14,728 bases of DNA from an uncultured bacterium (GTDB lineage Bacteria > Patescibacteriota > Minisyncoccia > Phycocordibacterales > CAIZLB01). The notes under the pieces were generated by a model, which worked only from the letters and a program-made list of their open reading frames with translations, was not told the origin of the DNA and ran no database searches. The stretch spans positions 1 to 14,728 of the forward strand of contig CAIPFZ010000021.1 of NCBI GenBank assembly GCA_903864515.1, written 5' to 3'. The position numbers were made by a program, and so were the translations under genes. Below are positions 9,007 to 13,805 of this stretch, piece after piece (the stretch's first letter is position 1; each line of letters begins with the position of its first letter).

Positions 9007-9042
9007 AAAAATTGAGTCCGCGAAAGAGCAGTAAAACTCAAT
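9007..9042 (-). terminator. attenuator-like hairpin in the rpoB leader
   Basis: A perfect 7-bp stem ATTGAGT / ACTCAAT (9042-9036 with 9017-9011 on the minus strand) encloses an 18-nt loop that can form an inner CTGC/GCGG helix with one G-U pair. TTTT follows directly. It lies after the TTGACA promoter and before rpoB, so it would end or pause transcripts from that promoter before the gene. It could equally be a leaky site tuning rpoBC output. On the plus strand no U-tract follows the stem, so the orientation favours minus-strand transcription. Confidence 0.5.
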
Positions 9043-9061
9043 CGTCTTTACGCAGACCCCT

Positions 9062-9090
9062 ATAGTATATGATTTATCCACAGGTGTCAA
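9062..9090 (-). promoter_or_regulatory. rpoB promoter P1 (TTGACA - 17 nt - TACTAT)
   Basis: A perfect -35 TTGACA (9090-9085) and a -10 TACTAT (9067-9062) are separated by 17 nt on the minus strand; an alternative TATACT reading overlaps at 15 nt. The -10 hexamer and spacing match the rpsP promoter in this window. Transcription would start near 9055, giving a leader of about 80 nt that contains the attenuator-like hairpin. A second, similar TTGTCAACACCT lies just upstream at 9107-9096, making an imperfect direct repeat of TTGACACCT. The element begins right after the trmD stop. Confidence 0.75.
9074..9082 (+). promoter_or_regulatory. perfect DnaA box inside the rpoB promoter spacer
   Basis: TTATCCACA on the plus strand (TGTGGATAA on the minus) is identical to the high-affinity E. 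coli DnaA box. It lies between the -35 and -10 of rpoB P1, where a bound protein would overlap RNA polymerase. It is the only exact copy I found in the window. Function in this organism is inferred, and a single 9-mer could occur by chance. Confidence 0.4.
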
Positions 9091-9108
9091 TTTTTAGGTG
9101 TTGACAAC

Positions 9109-9810
9109 TTACTTTGAATTAGTACCGCCTTTTCTGTCAATTCTCCACCCCTCTATTTTCTTGTGATTGCCACTTAAAAGGATTTGTGGTACGGGGTATT
9201 TTTTACCATTAAATTCTACCGTTTCAGGCCTAGTATAAACATCTTTTGAAGCATCCCTTGATTCTTCCCTACTTGCAAACTTTCCCAAAACCCCCTCAAT
9301 TTGACGTGAGATTGAGTCAATCATGATCATGGCCGGAAGCTCTCCACCAGTGGTCACAAAAGGTCCAACTGAGTAGTCTTTCATCTTAAACATCTTCTTT
9401 ACACGAGCGTCAATACCCTCATATCTTCCGCAGATAAAGATAATATCAGAGAATTTTTGTGCCATTTTTGTAGCGGAGGTGTTGGTGAATTGTTCCCCGG
9501 AAGGAGATAGAAATACAATGAGCTCTTTGGTGAAATCTTTCTTTTTGGTAGCAAATTTAAGTGCTTTCTCTATTGCCTTGGCAATTGGTAGGGCTTTAAT
9601 AACCATTCCAGGGCCTCCTCCGTAGGCTTTATCGTCAACTTGAAGATATGGCTTATTTTTATCTTTCTGAGCCTTGGTGGGCTTCACGAAGCTTCTTGGG
9701 TTGTAATAATGGAATGATATAAGTTTATTTTCTTGAGCGCGAGCCAAAATAGACTCATTTAAATATGAGGTGGTAGATTCTGGAAATAGTGATATTAAGT
9801 GGTATCGCAT
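9109..9810 (-). CDS. trmD: tRNA (guanine-37-N1)-methyltransferase TrmD
   Basis: TrmD uses S-adenosylmethionine to methylate G37 next to the anticodon, which prevents +1 frameshifting. From the ATG at 9810 the protein is 233 aa and starts MRYHLISLFPE, matching the beginning of the family. The frame is open further, to an ATG at 9879, but those 23 extra residues have no family counterpart and a TATAAT lies inside them. The SPOUT trefoil-knot motifs are present: DDKAYGGGPGM (59-69), FLSPSGEQFT (100-109), CGRYEGIDARV (127-137) and GGELPAMIMIDS (155-166), including the catalytic-region Asp165. The usual YSIGDYVL segment reads YSVGPFVT here. rimM and rplS, its common neighbours, are not adjacent. 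It ends just before the rpoB promoter and lacks a Shine-Dalgarno sequence. Confidence 0.95.
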   Translation of the reverse strand: MRYHLISLFPESTTSYLNESILARAQENKLISFHYYNPRSFVKPTKAQKDKNKPYLQVDDKAYGGGPGMVIKALPIAKAIEKALKFATKKKDFTKELIVFLSPSGEQFTNTSATKMAQKFSDIIFICGRYEGIDARVKKMFKMKDYSVGPFVTTGGELPAMIMIDSISRQIEGVLGKFASREESRDASKDVYTRPETVEFNGKKYPVPQILLSGNHKKIEGWRIDRKGGTNSK

Positions 9811-9825
9811 GGATTTTGTTTGGAT

Positions 9826-9831
9826 ATTATA
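9826..9831 (-). promoter_or_regulatory. trmD -10 element
   Basis: A perfect TATAAT on the minus strand ends 15 nt before the trmD ATG at 9810. The hexamer 17 nt upstream (CTGTGG) is a poor -35. Transcription would start roughly 8 nt before the start codon. The position supports the shorter TrmD start and fits a separate trmD transcript, since a terminator lies just upstream. Confidence 0.45.
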
Positions 9832-9875
9832 TGTGCGATAGAATAATGCCACAGATGGGCGGAGAAGTCCACAGA

Positions 9876-10028
9876 TCATCTTGAATTTGCCTCTGGAAGT
9901 AAACCAAGCAAAAACACCCCCTTCGGAGTGTTTTTGCTATTGCCCGCTTGCAGCTCTAATGCCGCGGTTGAACAGGTTGGATTTGCATCCAATGCTTTAC
10001 GAACATTGTTAATATGATAATTTACCAT
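9876..10028 (-). CDS. doubtful 50-aa ORF between khpA and trmD
   Basis: An ATG frame of 50 codons fills most of the khpA-trmD gap. Its first half has a coding-like, amphipathic composition (NVRKALDANPTCSTAALELQ). Its second half (NSKNTPKGVFLLG) is simply the translation of the terminator hairpin at 9908-9937. The TGA lies at 9878-9876, overlapping the unused upstream trmD ATG. There is no Shine-Dalgarno sequence and no recognised family. It may be a decayed gene remnant interrupted by a terminator, or pure chance. Codons before the ATG stay open back into the end of khpA. Confidence 0.2.
   Translation of the reverse strand: MVNYHINNVRKALDANPTCSTAALELQAGNSKNTPKGVFLLGLLPEANSR
9908..9937 (-). 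terminator. intrinsic terminator after khpA
   Basis: A long stem with GCAAAAACACTCC pairing to GGGGTGTTTTTGC around a GAAG loop ends in a run of five T on the minus strand. In that orientation the central pair is a G-U wobble; on the plus strand the same position is a C-A mismatch, so the element is built for minus-strand RNA. It lies about 130 nt after khpA and upstream of the trmD -10, and should separate the two transcripts. Confidence 0.8.
9977..9992. repeat. short perfect inverted repeat in the khpA-trmD gap
   Basis: TTGGAT - TTGC - ATCCAA forms a 6-bp hairpin on either strand. Read on the plus strand it also resembles a 5-bp, 7-nt anticodon arm with TGC (Ala) in the loop. No T-arm or acceptor stem surrounds it, so no tRNA is called. 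It falls inside the doubtful 50-aa frame. Confidence 0.4.
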
Positions 10029-10068
10029 CGCCAAAAAATCAATATTGACGCTGTTTATTTGATATATC

Positions 10069-10380
10069 TTATTCTATCCCCAACCCCGCCACCGCCTCGT
10101 CCAGTGTCTTAGTCTCCTTCTTAACACCTCCCTCAGGCTCCTTGATTTGAATGCTAATGTTTGCCTGATGCTTCTTTCCAAAAGCTTTCATCACAGTTCT
10201 TATCGCCTGAGCTGTATGACCATTCCTACCAATAATCTTTCCCATATCAACCGGATCAACTACAAGCTCAATAAAAACCCCCATGTCATCTACCCTTCTG
10301 CTAACTTTCACAGCATCTGGGTTTTCTACAAGAGATTTAATAATGAACTCAAGAAACTCTGTATCGTTTTGTGCTGACAT
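10069..10380 (-). CDS. khpA: KH-domain RNA-binding protein KhpA
   Basis: KhpA is a small KH-domain protein that binds RNA in the cytoplasm; in Gram-positive bacteria it pairs with KhpB (Jag/EloR) and affects sRNA and mRNA fate and cell elongation. The 103-aa product has the family core, with the VDPVDMGKIIGRNGHTAQAIR stretch carrying the RNA-gripping GxxG loop as Gly51-Arg-Asn-Gly54. Typical KhpA proteins are about 75-80 aa; this one has an extra charged C-terminal tail after residue 80 (EPEGGVKKETKTLDEAV...). rpsP followed by khpA is the common bacterial order, which supports the call. No khpB is in the window. The ATG has no Shine-Dalgarno sequence. A promoter-like signal lies about 40 nt upstream and a terminator about 130 nt downstream. 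Confidence 0.93.
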   Translation of the reverse strand: MSAQNDTEFLEFIIKSLVENPDAVKVSRRVDDMGVFIELVVDPVDMGKIIGRNGHTAQAIRTVMKAFGKKHQANISIQIKEPEGGVKKETKTLDEAVAGLGIE

Positions 10381-10421
10381 AACTTTTATACTGATTATTT
10401 AATTGAACTATTAATACTAAA

Positions 10422-10452
10422 ATTATACACCAAATAATATATCTTGTATCAA
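10422..10452 (-). promoter_or_regulatory. khpA promoter candidate
   Basis: A perfect -10 TATAAT (10427-10422) lies 41 nt before the khpA ATG on the minus strand, with TTGATA (10452-10447) 19 nt upstream, a slightly long spacer. It sits in the 151-nt rpsP-khpA gap, which otherwise holds only AT-rich sequence and a weak CCAA/TTGG hairpin after the rpsP stop. khpA may therefore be transcribed both from here and from rpsP. Confidence 0.5.
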
Positions 10453-10531
10453 TTTGCGACAAAAAAACTGTTGATAATTATTCTGTGCAAATTTTCAACA
10501 AAATACCAATTATTGGAGTTTTTATATCTAA

Positions 10532-10828
10532 CTACGCTGTCTTTTCTTTCTTTGGTGGAGTTTTCTTTGGAAGAACGTTCTTCTTCTTTCCTTCTACAAT
10601 CTTATTAGCAAGCAAAAGGTTAAAAGCGGTATCTGATACTTGAACACCATGTGAGAGCCAGTAAAGGATTCTGTCTGCTTTTAGGATTGTTCCATCTTTT
10701 CTAAAGCTGTGAGATCCAAGAATCTCCTGGGCGTGACCGCCTTTGGCCGCTCTTTTTGACTCAACAAGAATAAGACGAAATGACGGCTCGTTTCTTTTAC
10801 CAACTCTCTGTAATCTGATCTTTAACAT
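10532..10828 (-). CDS. rpsP: 30S ribosomal protein bS16
   Basis: bS16 binds the 5' domain of 16S rRNA and helps 30S assembly. From the ATG at 10828 the protein is 98 aa and opens MLKIRLQRVGKRNEPSFRL, the characteristic start of the family, followed by the conserved LGSHSFRKDG and ADRILYWLSHGVQVSDTA segments. The C-terminus is an extended Lys-rich tail (KKKNVLPKKTPPKKEK), common in S16. The frame stays open to an ATG at 10912, but that extension would run through the promoter and has no family counterpart. The promoter -10 ends only 10 nt before the chosen ATG, so the mRNA should have almost no leader. It is followed by khpA, the usual neighbour. Confidence 0.95.
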   Translation of the reverse strand: MLKIRLQRVGKRNEPSFRLILVESKRAAKGGHAQEILGSHSFRKDGTILKADRILYWLSHGVQVSDTAFNLLLANKIVEGKKKNVLPKKTPPKKEKTA

Positions 10829-10838
10829 AAGTAGGAAA

Positions 10839-10867
10839 ATAGTATCAAAATAAAGGGGTGGAGTCAA
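10839..10867 (-). promoter_or_regulatory. rpsP promoter (TTGACT - 17 nt - TACTAT), near-leaderless
   Basis: TTGACT (10867-10862) and TACTAT (10844-10839) with a 17-nt spacer on the minus strand give a good vegetative promoter. It shares the TACTAT -10 and 17-nt spacing with rpoB P1. Only 10 nt separate the -10 from the rpsP ATG, so the transcript should start 0-4 nt before the start codon. Confidence 0.7.
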
Positions 10868-10938
10868 ATTTTTAGGGCGTTTGGGGTTTTTGGGATTATT
10901 TACGATTTGCAAAGCAGTGACCCCACGATGTCTTTATC

Positions 10939-10989
10939 AAAAAAACAAACCCCCGCTCTGCTGATAATCAAACCAGAAAGAGTCAGGGG
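10939..10989 (-). terminator. structured intrinsic terminator after the 157-aa gene
   Basis: On the minus strand three stacked helices, CCCC/GGGG, CTCT/AGAG and CTGGT/ATCAG (one G-U), are separated by small bulges and followed by GTTTGTTTTTTT. The seven-T tract lies at 10945-10939. This is a strong terminator, about 35 nt downstream of the stop codon of the unknown gene and upstream of the rpsP promoter. It ends the unknown gene's transcript and isolates rpsP. Confidence 0.8.
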
Positions 10990-11014
10990 CACAGATAGGG
11001 TATCAGAATAAAAT

Positions 11015-11024
11015 GTAAGTCAAT
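11015..11024. repeat. 10-bp direct repeat, copy 1
   Basis: GTAAGTCAAT on the plus strand (ATTGACTTAC on the minus) ends on the last base of the unknown gene's TGA stop codon. The identical 10-mer occurs at 11604-11613. The pair encloses the gene, its 5' hairpin and its -10 element. I saw no terminal inverted repeats just inside them. Confidence 0.5.
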
Positions 11025-11497
11025 CATGAGCGCCGATGTGGTACGACAAACCGACGTTCACAACCGGTGCTCCAAACACCACTATTTGCAAAAGTGAAGA
11101 CAAAGACGTAGGGAGGCCAACTCTTATCCTTAGATACGTAGCCAATAAAAAACTCACCCCGCGCTTTCATAACAATCAATGTACGGGAACTGAGCTCTAC
11201 GCCGTCGCACAAAGTCCTCACCAACTCACTAGCCTGTGCGGGGGTATTTGCGAGCGTTTCCAAATCTGACTCATACCCTTGAAAGATATCGCTTCCCACC
11301 CCATCCACAGACTGTGTATAGACGACCCCATGTACTGAAGGAGTTGGAGGGCTAGTATAATAATCTAAATCCCGACAGCCATTACCAAGGTACAGATTTT
11401 TTGCCCCGAGGGCGGCTATGAGTGTTGTACGACCATTATTTGCGGATAGAACATATTCTTGTACGGTTTGAAATTTAGGACCACTTGAATTTTGCAT
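11024..11497 (-). CDS. hypothetical protein, 157 aa, unrecognised
   Basis: I do not recognise this protein. No signal peptide, transmembrane segment or familiar catalytic motif is visible. It has Cys41, Cys97 and Cys146, a probable helix around 75-97 (SDLETLANTPAQASELV), and alternating hydrophobic stretches near 106-136 (RTLIVMKARGEFFIGYV, YVFVFTF) that suggest beta strands. It ends in a basic tail (CERRFVVPHRRS). A hand count of 11041-11340 gives about 49% G+C, against roughly 32-42% in lines sampled from rpoC and rnr, so its composition differs from its neighbours. It has its own promoter-like signal at 11584-11612, a 5' leader hairpin and a strong terminator, and is bounded by a 10-bp direct repeat. 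This suggests an acquired or lineage-specific monocistronic gene. The start at 11497 is the first ATG of the frame and lacks a Shine-Dalgarno sequence. Confidence 0.6.
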   Translation of the reverse strand: MQNSSGPKFQTVQEYVLSANNGRTTLIAALGAKNLYLGNGCRDLDYYTSPPTPSVHGVVYTQSVDGVGSDIFQGYESDLETLANTPAQASELVRTLCDGVELSSRTLIVMKARGEFFIGYVSKDKSWPPYVFVFTFANSGVWSTGCERRFVVPHRRS

Positions 11498-11545
11498 GAT
11501 ATCAGTTTTCTAAATTGGTTAGTTGAATTAATTTGATTTTGAAGG

Positions 11546-11568
11546 GAGGCCGGACTCGTTCCGACCTC
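11546..11568 (-). promoter_or_regulatory. 5'-leader hairpin before the 157-aa gene
   Basis: On the minus strand GAGGTCGGA pairs with TCCGGCCTC around a 5-nt loop, ACGAG: nine base pairs including one G-U. The plus-strand version has a C-A mismatch, so the structure suits minus-strand RNA. It lies between the promoter and the start codon, about 50 nt before the ATG, and no U-tract follows. It could stabilise the mRNA or act as a binding site. Confidence 0.5.
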
Positions 11569-11583
11569 TGACTATGCCATAAT

Positions 11584-11612
11584 AAAATACCACCCCATTT
11601 ACAGTAAGTCAA
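11584..11612 (-). promoter_or_regulatory. promoter of the 157-aa gene
   Basis: TTGACT (11612-11607) and TATTTT (11589-11584) are separated by 17 nt on the minus strand. The -35 equals that of rpsP. Transcription would begin near 11577, leaving a leader of about 80 nt that contains the 9-bp hairpin. The element overlaps one copy of the 10-bp direct repeat and lies back to back with the start of rnr. Confidence 0.55.
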
Positions 11613-11613
11613 T
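11604..11613. repeat. 10-bp direct repeat, copy 2
   Basis: The second GTAAGTCAAT (plus strand), identical to 11015-11024 and in the same orientation. It contains the -35 of the unknown gene's promoter. It lies 51 bp before the rnr start. Confidence 0.5.
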
Positions 11614-11636
11614 ACTCTTTTAGCGCTCCGCCATAG

Positions 11637-11648
11637 TACTATATAGTA
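11637..11648. promoter_or_regulatory. 12-bp palindrome before rnr
   Basis: TACTATATAGTA is a perfect 12-bp palindrome ending 15 nt before the rnr ATG. It contains TACTAT, the -10 hexamer seen at rpoB and rpsP, at 11637-11642 on the plus strand, and the same hexamer on the minus strand. No recognisable -35 lies 16-18 nt upstream on the plus strand, so it is only a tentative rnr promoter or operator. Confidence 0.35.
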
Positions 11649-11663
11649 ATAAGATAAGAATAA

Positions 11664-13685
11664 ATGAGTAAAATAACAAAAATAACCGGCGTAATCTCTC
11701 TCAACGGCAAAGGTAAGGGGTTCATAAACGTAGAAGGCGTAGAGGACTCCTACCCAGTTGAGACGGAAGATACAAGTACTGCCCTTCCAGGTGACACTGT
11801 TGAAGCAGAGACTTACACGGACTTCAAGGGCAAGGAATTTGCAAAAGTCACCAATGTAATAGAGCGAAAAAAGACCCAATTTGTTGGTACAGTTATTTAC
11901 GATGAAGAATTTGGCCATTTTCTAGTGAATCCAGATAATGCAAGGCTAAATATTGAGATAGTTGTACCCAAGTCAGATAAATACAACATAGACGATAAGG
12001 TTTTAGCCAAAATCCATACAGAAACTTGGACGGAAGATCTGAAGCGCTATCCAGATGGAGAGGTAATTCAAGTTATCGGACACAAAGGTGATAATAATAC
12101 AGAAATGCAATCTATTGTAATTGACAGAGGTTTTGATATTGATTTTGAAGAAGAAGTAATTGATGAAGCTGAAAAGAGCGCGGAAGTTAATGGAAAAATT
12201 ACAGAAGCAGAAATTGCAAAGCGAAGAGATTTCAGAGACGCCTTCACTTGTACAATTGATCCCGTTGATGCAAAGGATTTTGACGATGCACTGTCCATTA
12301 GACTAGCCACGCATAACAAGGGTGGCACAGATAATGGTAATGAAAATGGTGAAGAAGTTTATGAGATCGGAGTTCACATTGCCGATGTGTCACACTACGT
12401 CAGAACAAACACCGCACTTGATAATGAAGCCAAGAAAAGAGCGTTCTCAGTTTACCTTGTTGACAGAACAATCCCCATGCTCCCCCACTCACTTTCCAAC
12501 GGAATGTGTAGTCTAAACCCAAATGAGGATAGATATGCATTTTCTGCTGTGTTTAAGGTTAGCAGATCTGGAGAAATATTAGATAAATGGTTTGGCAAGA
12601 CAATTATCCACTCTGATAAAAGATTTAGCTATGAAGAGGCGCAAGAGGTTTTGAACGATGCAGAGCAGTCTGGAACAAAAGTAGACCAAGGTAGCCCGTG
12701 GTTCCAAGCACCATTTACAACAGAGCTATTGGAATTAAACAGACTAGCGAAGATAATGCTAAATCAAAGAAAAGCTAAAGGCGCTATTGATTTTGAAACA
12801 ACAGAAATTAAATTTAAATTGGATGAGACTGGTAAACCTATTGCGGTTCTCAAAAAGGAACGCCTAGACACTCACAAATTGGTAGAAGAATTTATGCTGC
12901 TAGCAAACAGAGAAGTTGCAGAATTTATATCAGTAAAAAACAAATCACACCATCAAGAGAACGCTGGAGTCTACAGAGTTCATGACCTGCCAGATGCAGA
13001 CAGAATTGCAGATCTATCCCTTTTTGTTCGCGCACTTGGATTTGATTTTCATATTCCAAAAGCGGGTTCAAAAATTAGTCCAAAGGATATTCAAAAATTG
13101 CTCGATGAAGTCATTGGCTCTCCGTCTGAAGCTGTCATCAAAGTTGCAACTCTTCGTTCTATGGCAAAAGCCACATATTCCACAAAAAATATTGGCCACT
13201 TTGGATTGGCATTTGATTTTTACACACACTTCACATCACCAATCAGAAGATACCCAGACCTTATGACTCACAGAATTATAGAAATTATTTTAGAAGGAAA
13301 GCCAGTTCCTGCAACTATAGTTCAAAGCTTAGATAAAATATGTACTGATTCATCCAAGAAAGAAGTGGAGGCGGCGGACGCTGAACGTTCATCAGTAAAG
13401 TACAAACAAGTTGAGTACATGCAAGGTAAAATCGGTGAAGATTTTGAGTGTACAGTTTCTGGAATTGCAGATTTTGGAATGTTTATTGAGGAACCAAGTA
13501 GTAAGGCAGAAGGATTAATAAGACTCAAGGATTTGAAGCCATCAGATTTTTATAATACAGACCCAAAGTCATATAAAATTGTTGGGGAAAGTACAAAGAC
13601 AATATTTAGTATTGGAGACAAGGTCAAGGTGAAGCTTTTGGCAGCTGATTTGGATAGTAAATCTTTGACTTTTGATATTATTTAA
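11664..13685 (+). CDS. rnr: ribonuclease R (RNB-family 3'-5' exoribonuclease)
   Basis: RNase R degrades RNA processively from the 3' end, including structured RNA, and takes part in mRNA turnover and RNA quality control. The 673-aa protein begins with a cold-shock-like OB domain (GVISLNGKGKGFI...) and a second OB region. The RNB catalytic domain follows, with TIDPVDAKDFDDA at 197-209; Asp199, Asp205, Asp207 and Asp208 match the four metal-binding aspartates of RNase II/R. The HFTSPIRRYPDL motif is at 522-533. A C-terminal S1 domain runs from about 588 to the end. It is shorter than E. coli RNase R (about 813 aa) and lacks the long basic tail and an extended N-terminus. A Gly/Asn-rich insertion (NKGGTDNGNENGEE) lies near 218-231, just after the first motif. 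It is the only plus-strand gene and is divergent from the 157-aa gene. Confidence 0.95.
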   Translation: MSKITKITGVISLNGKGKGFINVEGVEDSYPVETEDTSTALPGDTVEAETYTDFKGKEFAKVTNVIERKKTQFVGTVIYDEEFGHFLVNPDNARLNIEIVVPKSDKYNIDDKVLAKIHTETWTEDLKRYPDGEVIQVIGHKGDNNTEMQSIVIDRGFDIDFEEEVIDEAEKSAEVNGKITEAEIAKRRDFRDAFTCTIDPVDAKDFDDALSIRLATHNKGGTDNGNENGEEVYEIGVHIADVSHYVRTNTALDNEAKKRAFSVYLVDRTIPMLPHSLSNGMCSLNPNEDRYAFSAVFKVSRSGEILDKWFGKTIIHSDKRFSYEEAQEVLNDAEQSGTKVDQGSPWFQAPFTTELLELNRLAKIMLNQRKAKGAIDFETTEIKFKLDETGKPIAVLKKERLDTHKLVEEFMLLANREVAEFISVKNKSHHQENAGVYRVHDLPDADRIADLSLFVRALGFDFHIPKAGSKISPKDIQKLLDEVIGSPSEAVIKVATLRSMAKATYSTKNIGHFGLAFDFYTHFTSPIRRYPDLMTHRIIEIILEGKPVPATIVQSLDKICTDSSKKEVEAADAERSSVKYKQVEYMQGKIGEDFECTVSGIADFGMFIEEPSSKAEGLIRLKDLKPSDFYNTDPKSYKIVGESTKTIFSIGDKVKVKLLAADLDSKSLTFDII

Positions 13686-13805
13686 AGAACTACATATATA
13701 ACCAAAAGACGGAATATCTACACAATGGTACTCAATGGGCATAACAAAACACAGGCTATGTCATTTGCTTGTCACACACCTCTCGTGGGCAACTATATTA
13801 TATCT
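13686..13805. other. convergent rnr / pilin gap
   Basis: These 120 nt lie between the stop codons of rnr (plus) and the pilin-like gene (minus). I see no convincing intrinsic terminator in either direction and no gene; a short plus-strand frame from 13725 only runs into the antisense of the pilin gene. Transcripts must end by another route or overlap here. Confidence 0.5.

Noticed and set aside
9811..9879. Longer TrmD starting at 9879
   Set aside because: The extra 23 residues do not fit the family start, and a TATAAT lies inside them next to the 9810 ATG.
9951..10010. tRNA-Ala (TGC) on the plus strand
   Set aside because: The anticodon-arm-like hairpin and a possible D-stem are present, but there is no T-arm (GGTTCRA) and no acceptor stem.
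10855..10894. Plus-strand G-tracts upstream of rpsP as a second G-quadruplex
   Set aside because: Only three tracts have short loops; the fourth needs a 16-nt loop that spans the promoter -35.
10829..10912. Longer S16 starting at 10912
   Set aside because: The extension would overlap the rpsP promoter, and family proteins begin at the MLKIRLQRVG position.
11000..11023. Second full promoter directly after the unknown gene
   Set aside because: The TTGACT is good but no acceptable -10 lies at 16-18 nt; kept only as a possibility in the findings.
11502..11918. 138-codon minus-strand frame antisense to the start of rnr
   Set aside because: It is the shadow of the well-supported rnr coding sequence, with no domain features; the upstream part of the 157-aa gene's leader merely stays open in that frame.
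12604..12612. DnaA-box-like TTATCCACT in rnr
   Set aside because: One mismatch and located inside a coding sequence; no cluster of boxes suggests an origin.
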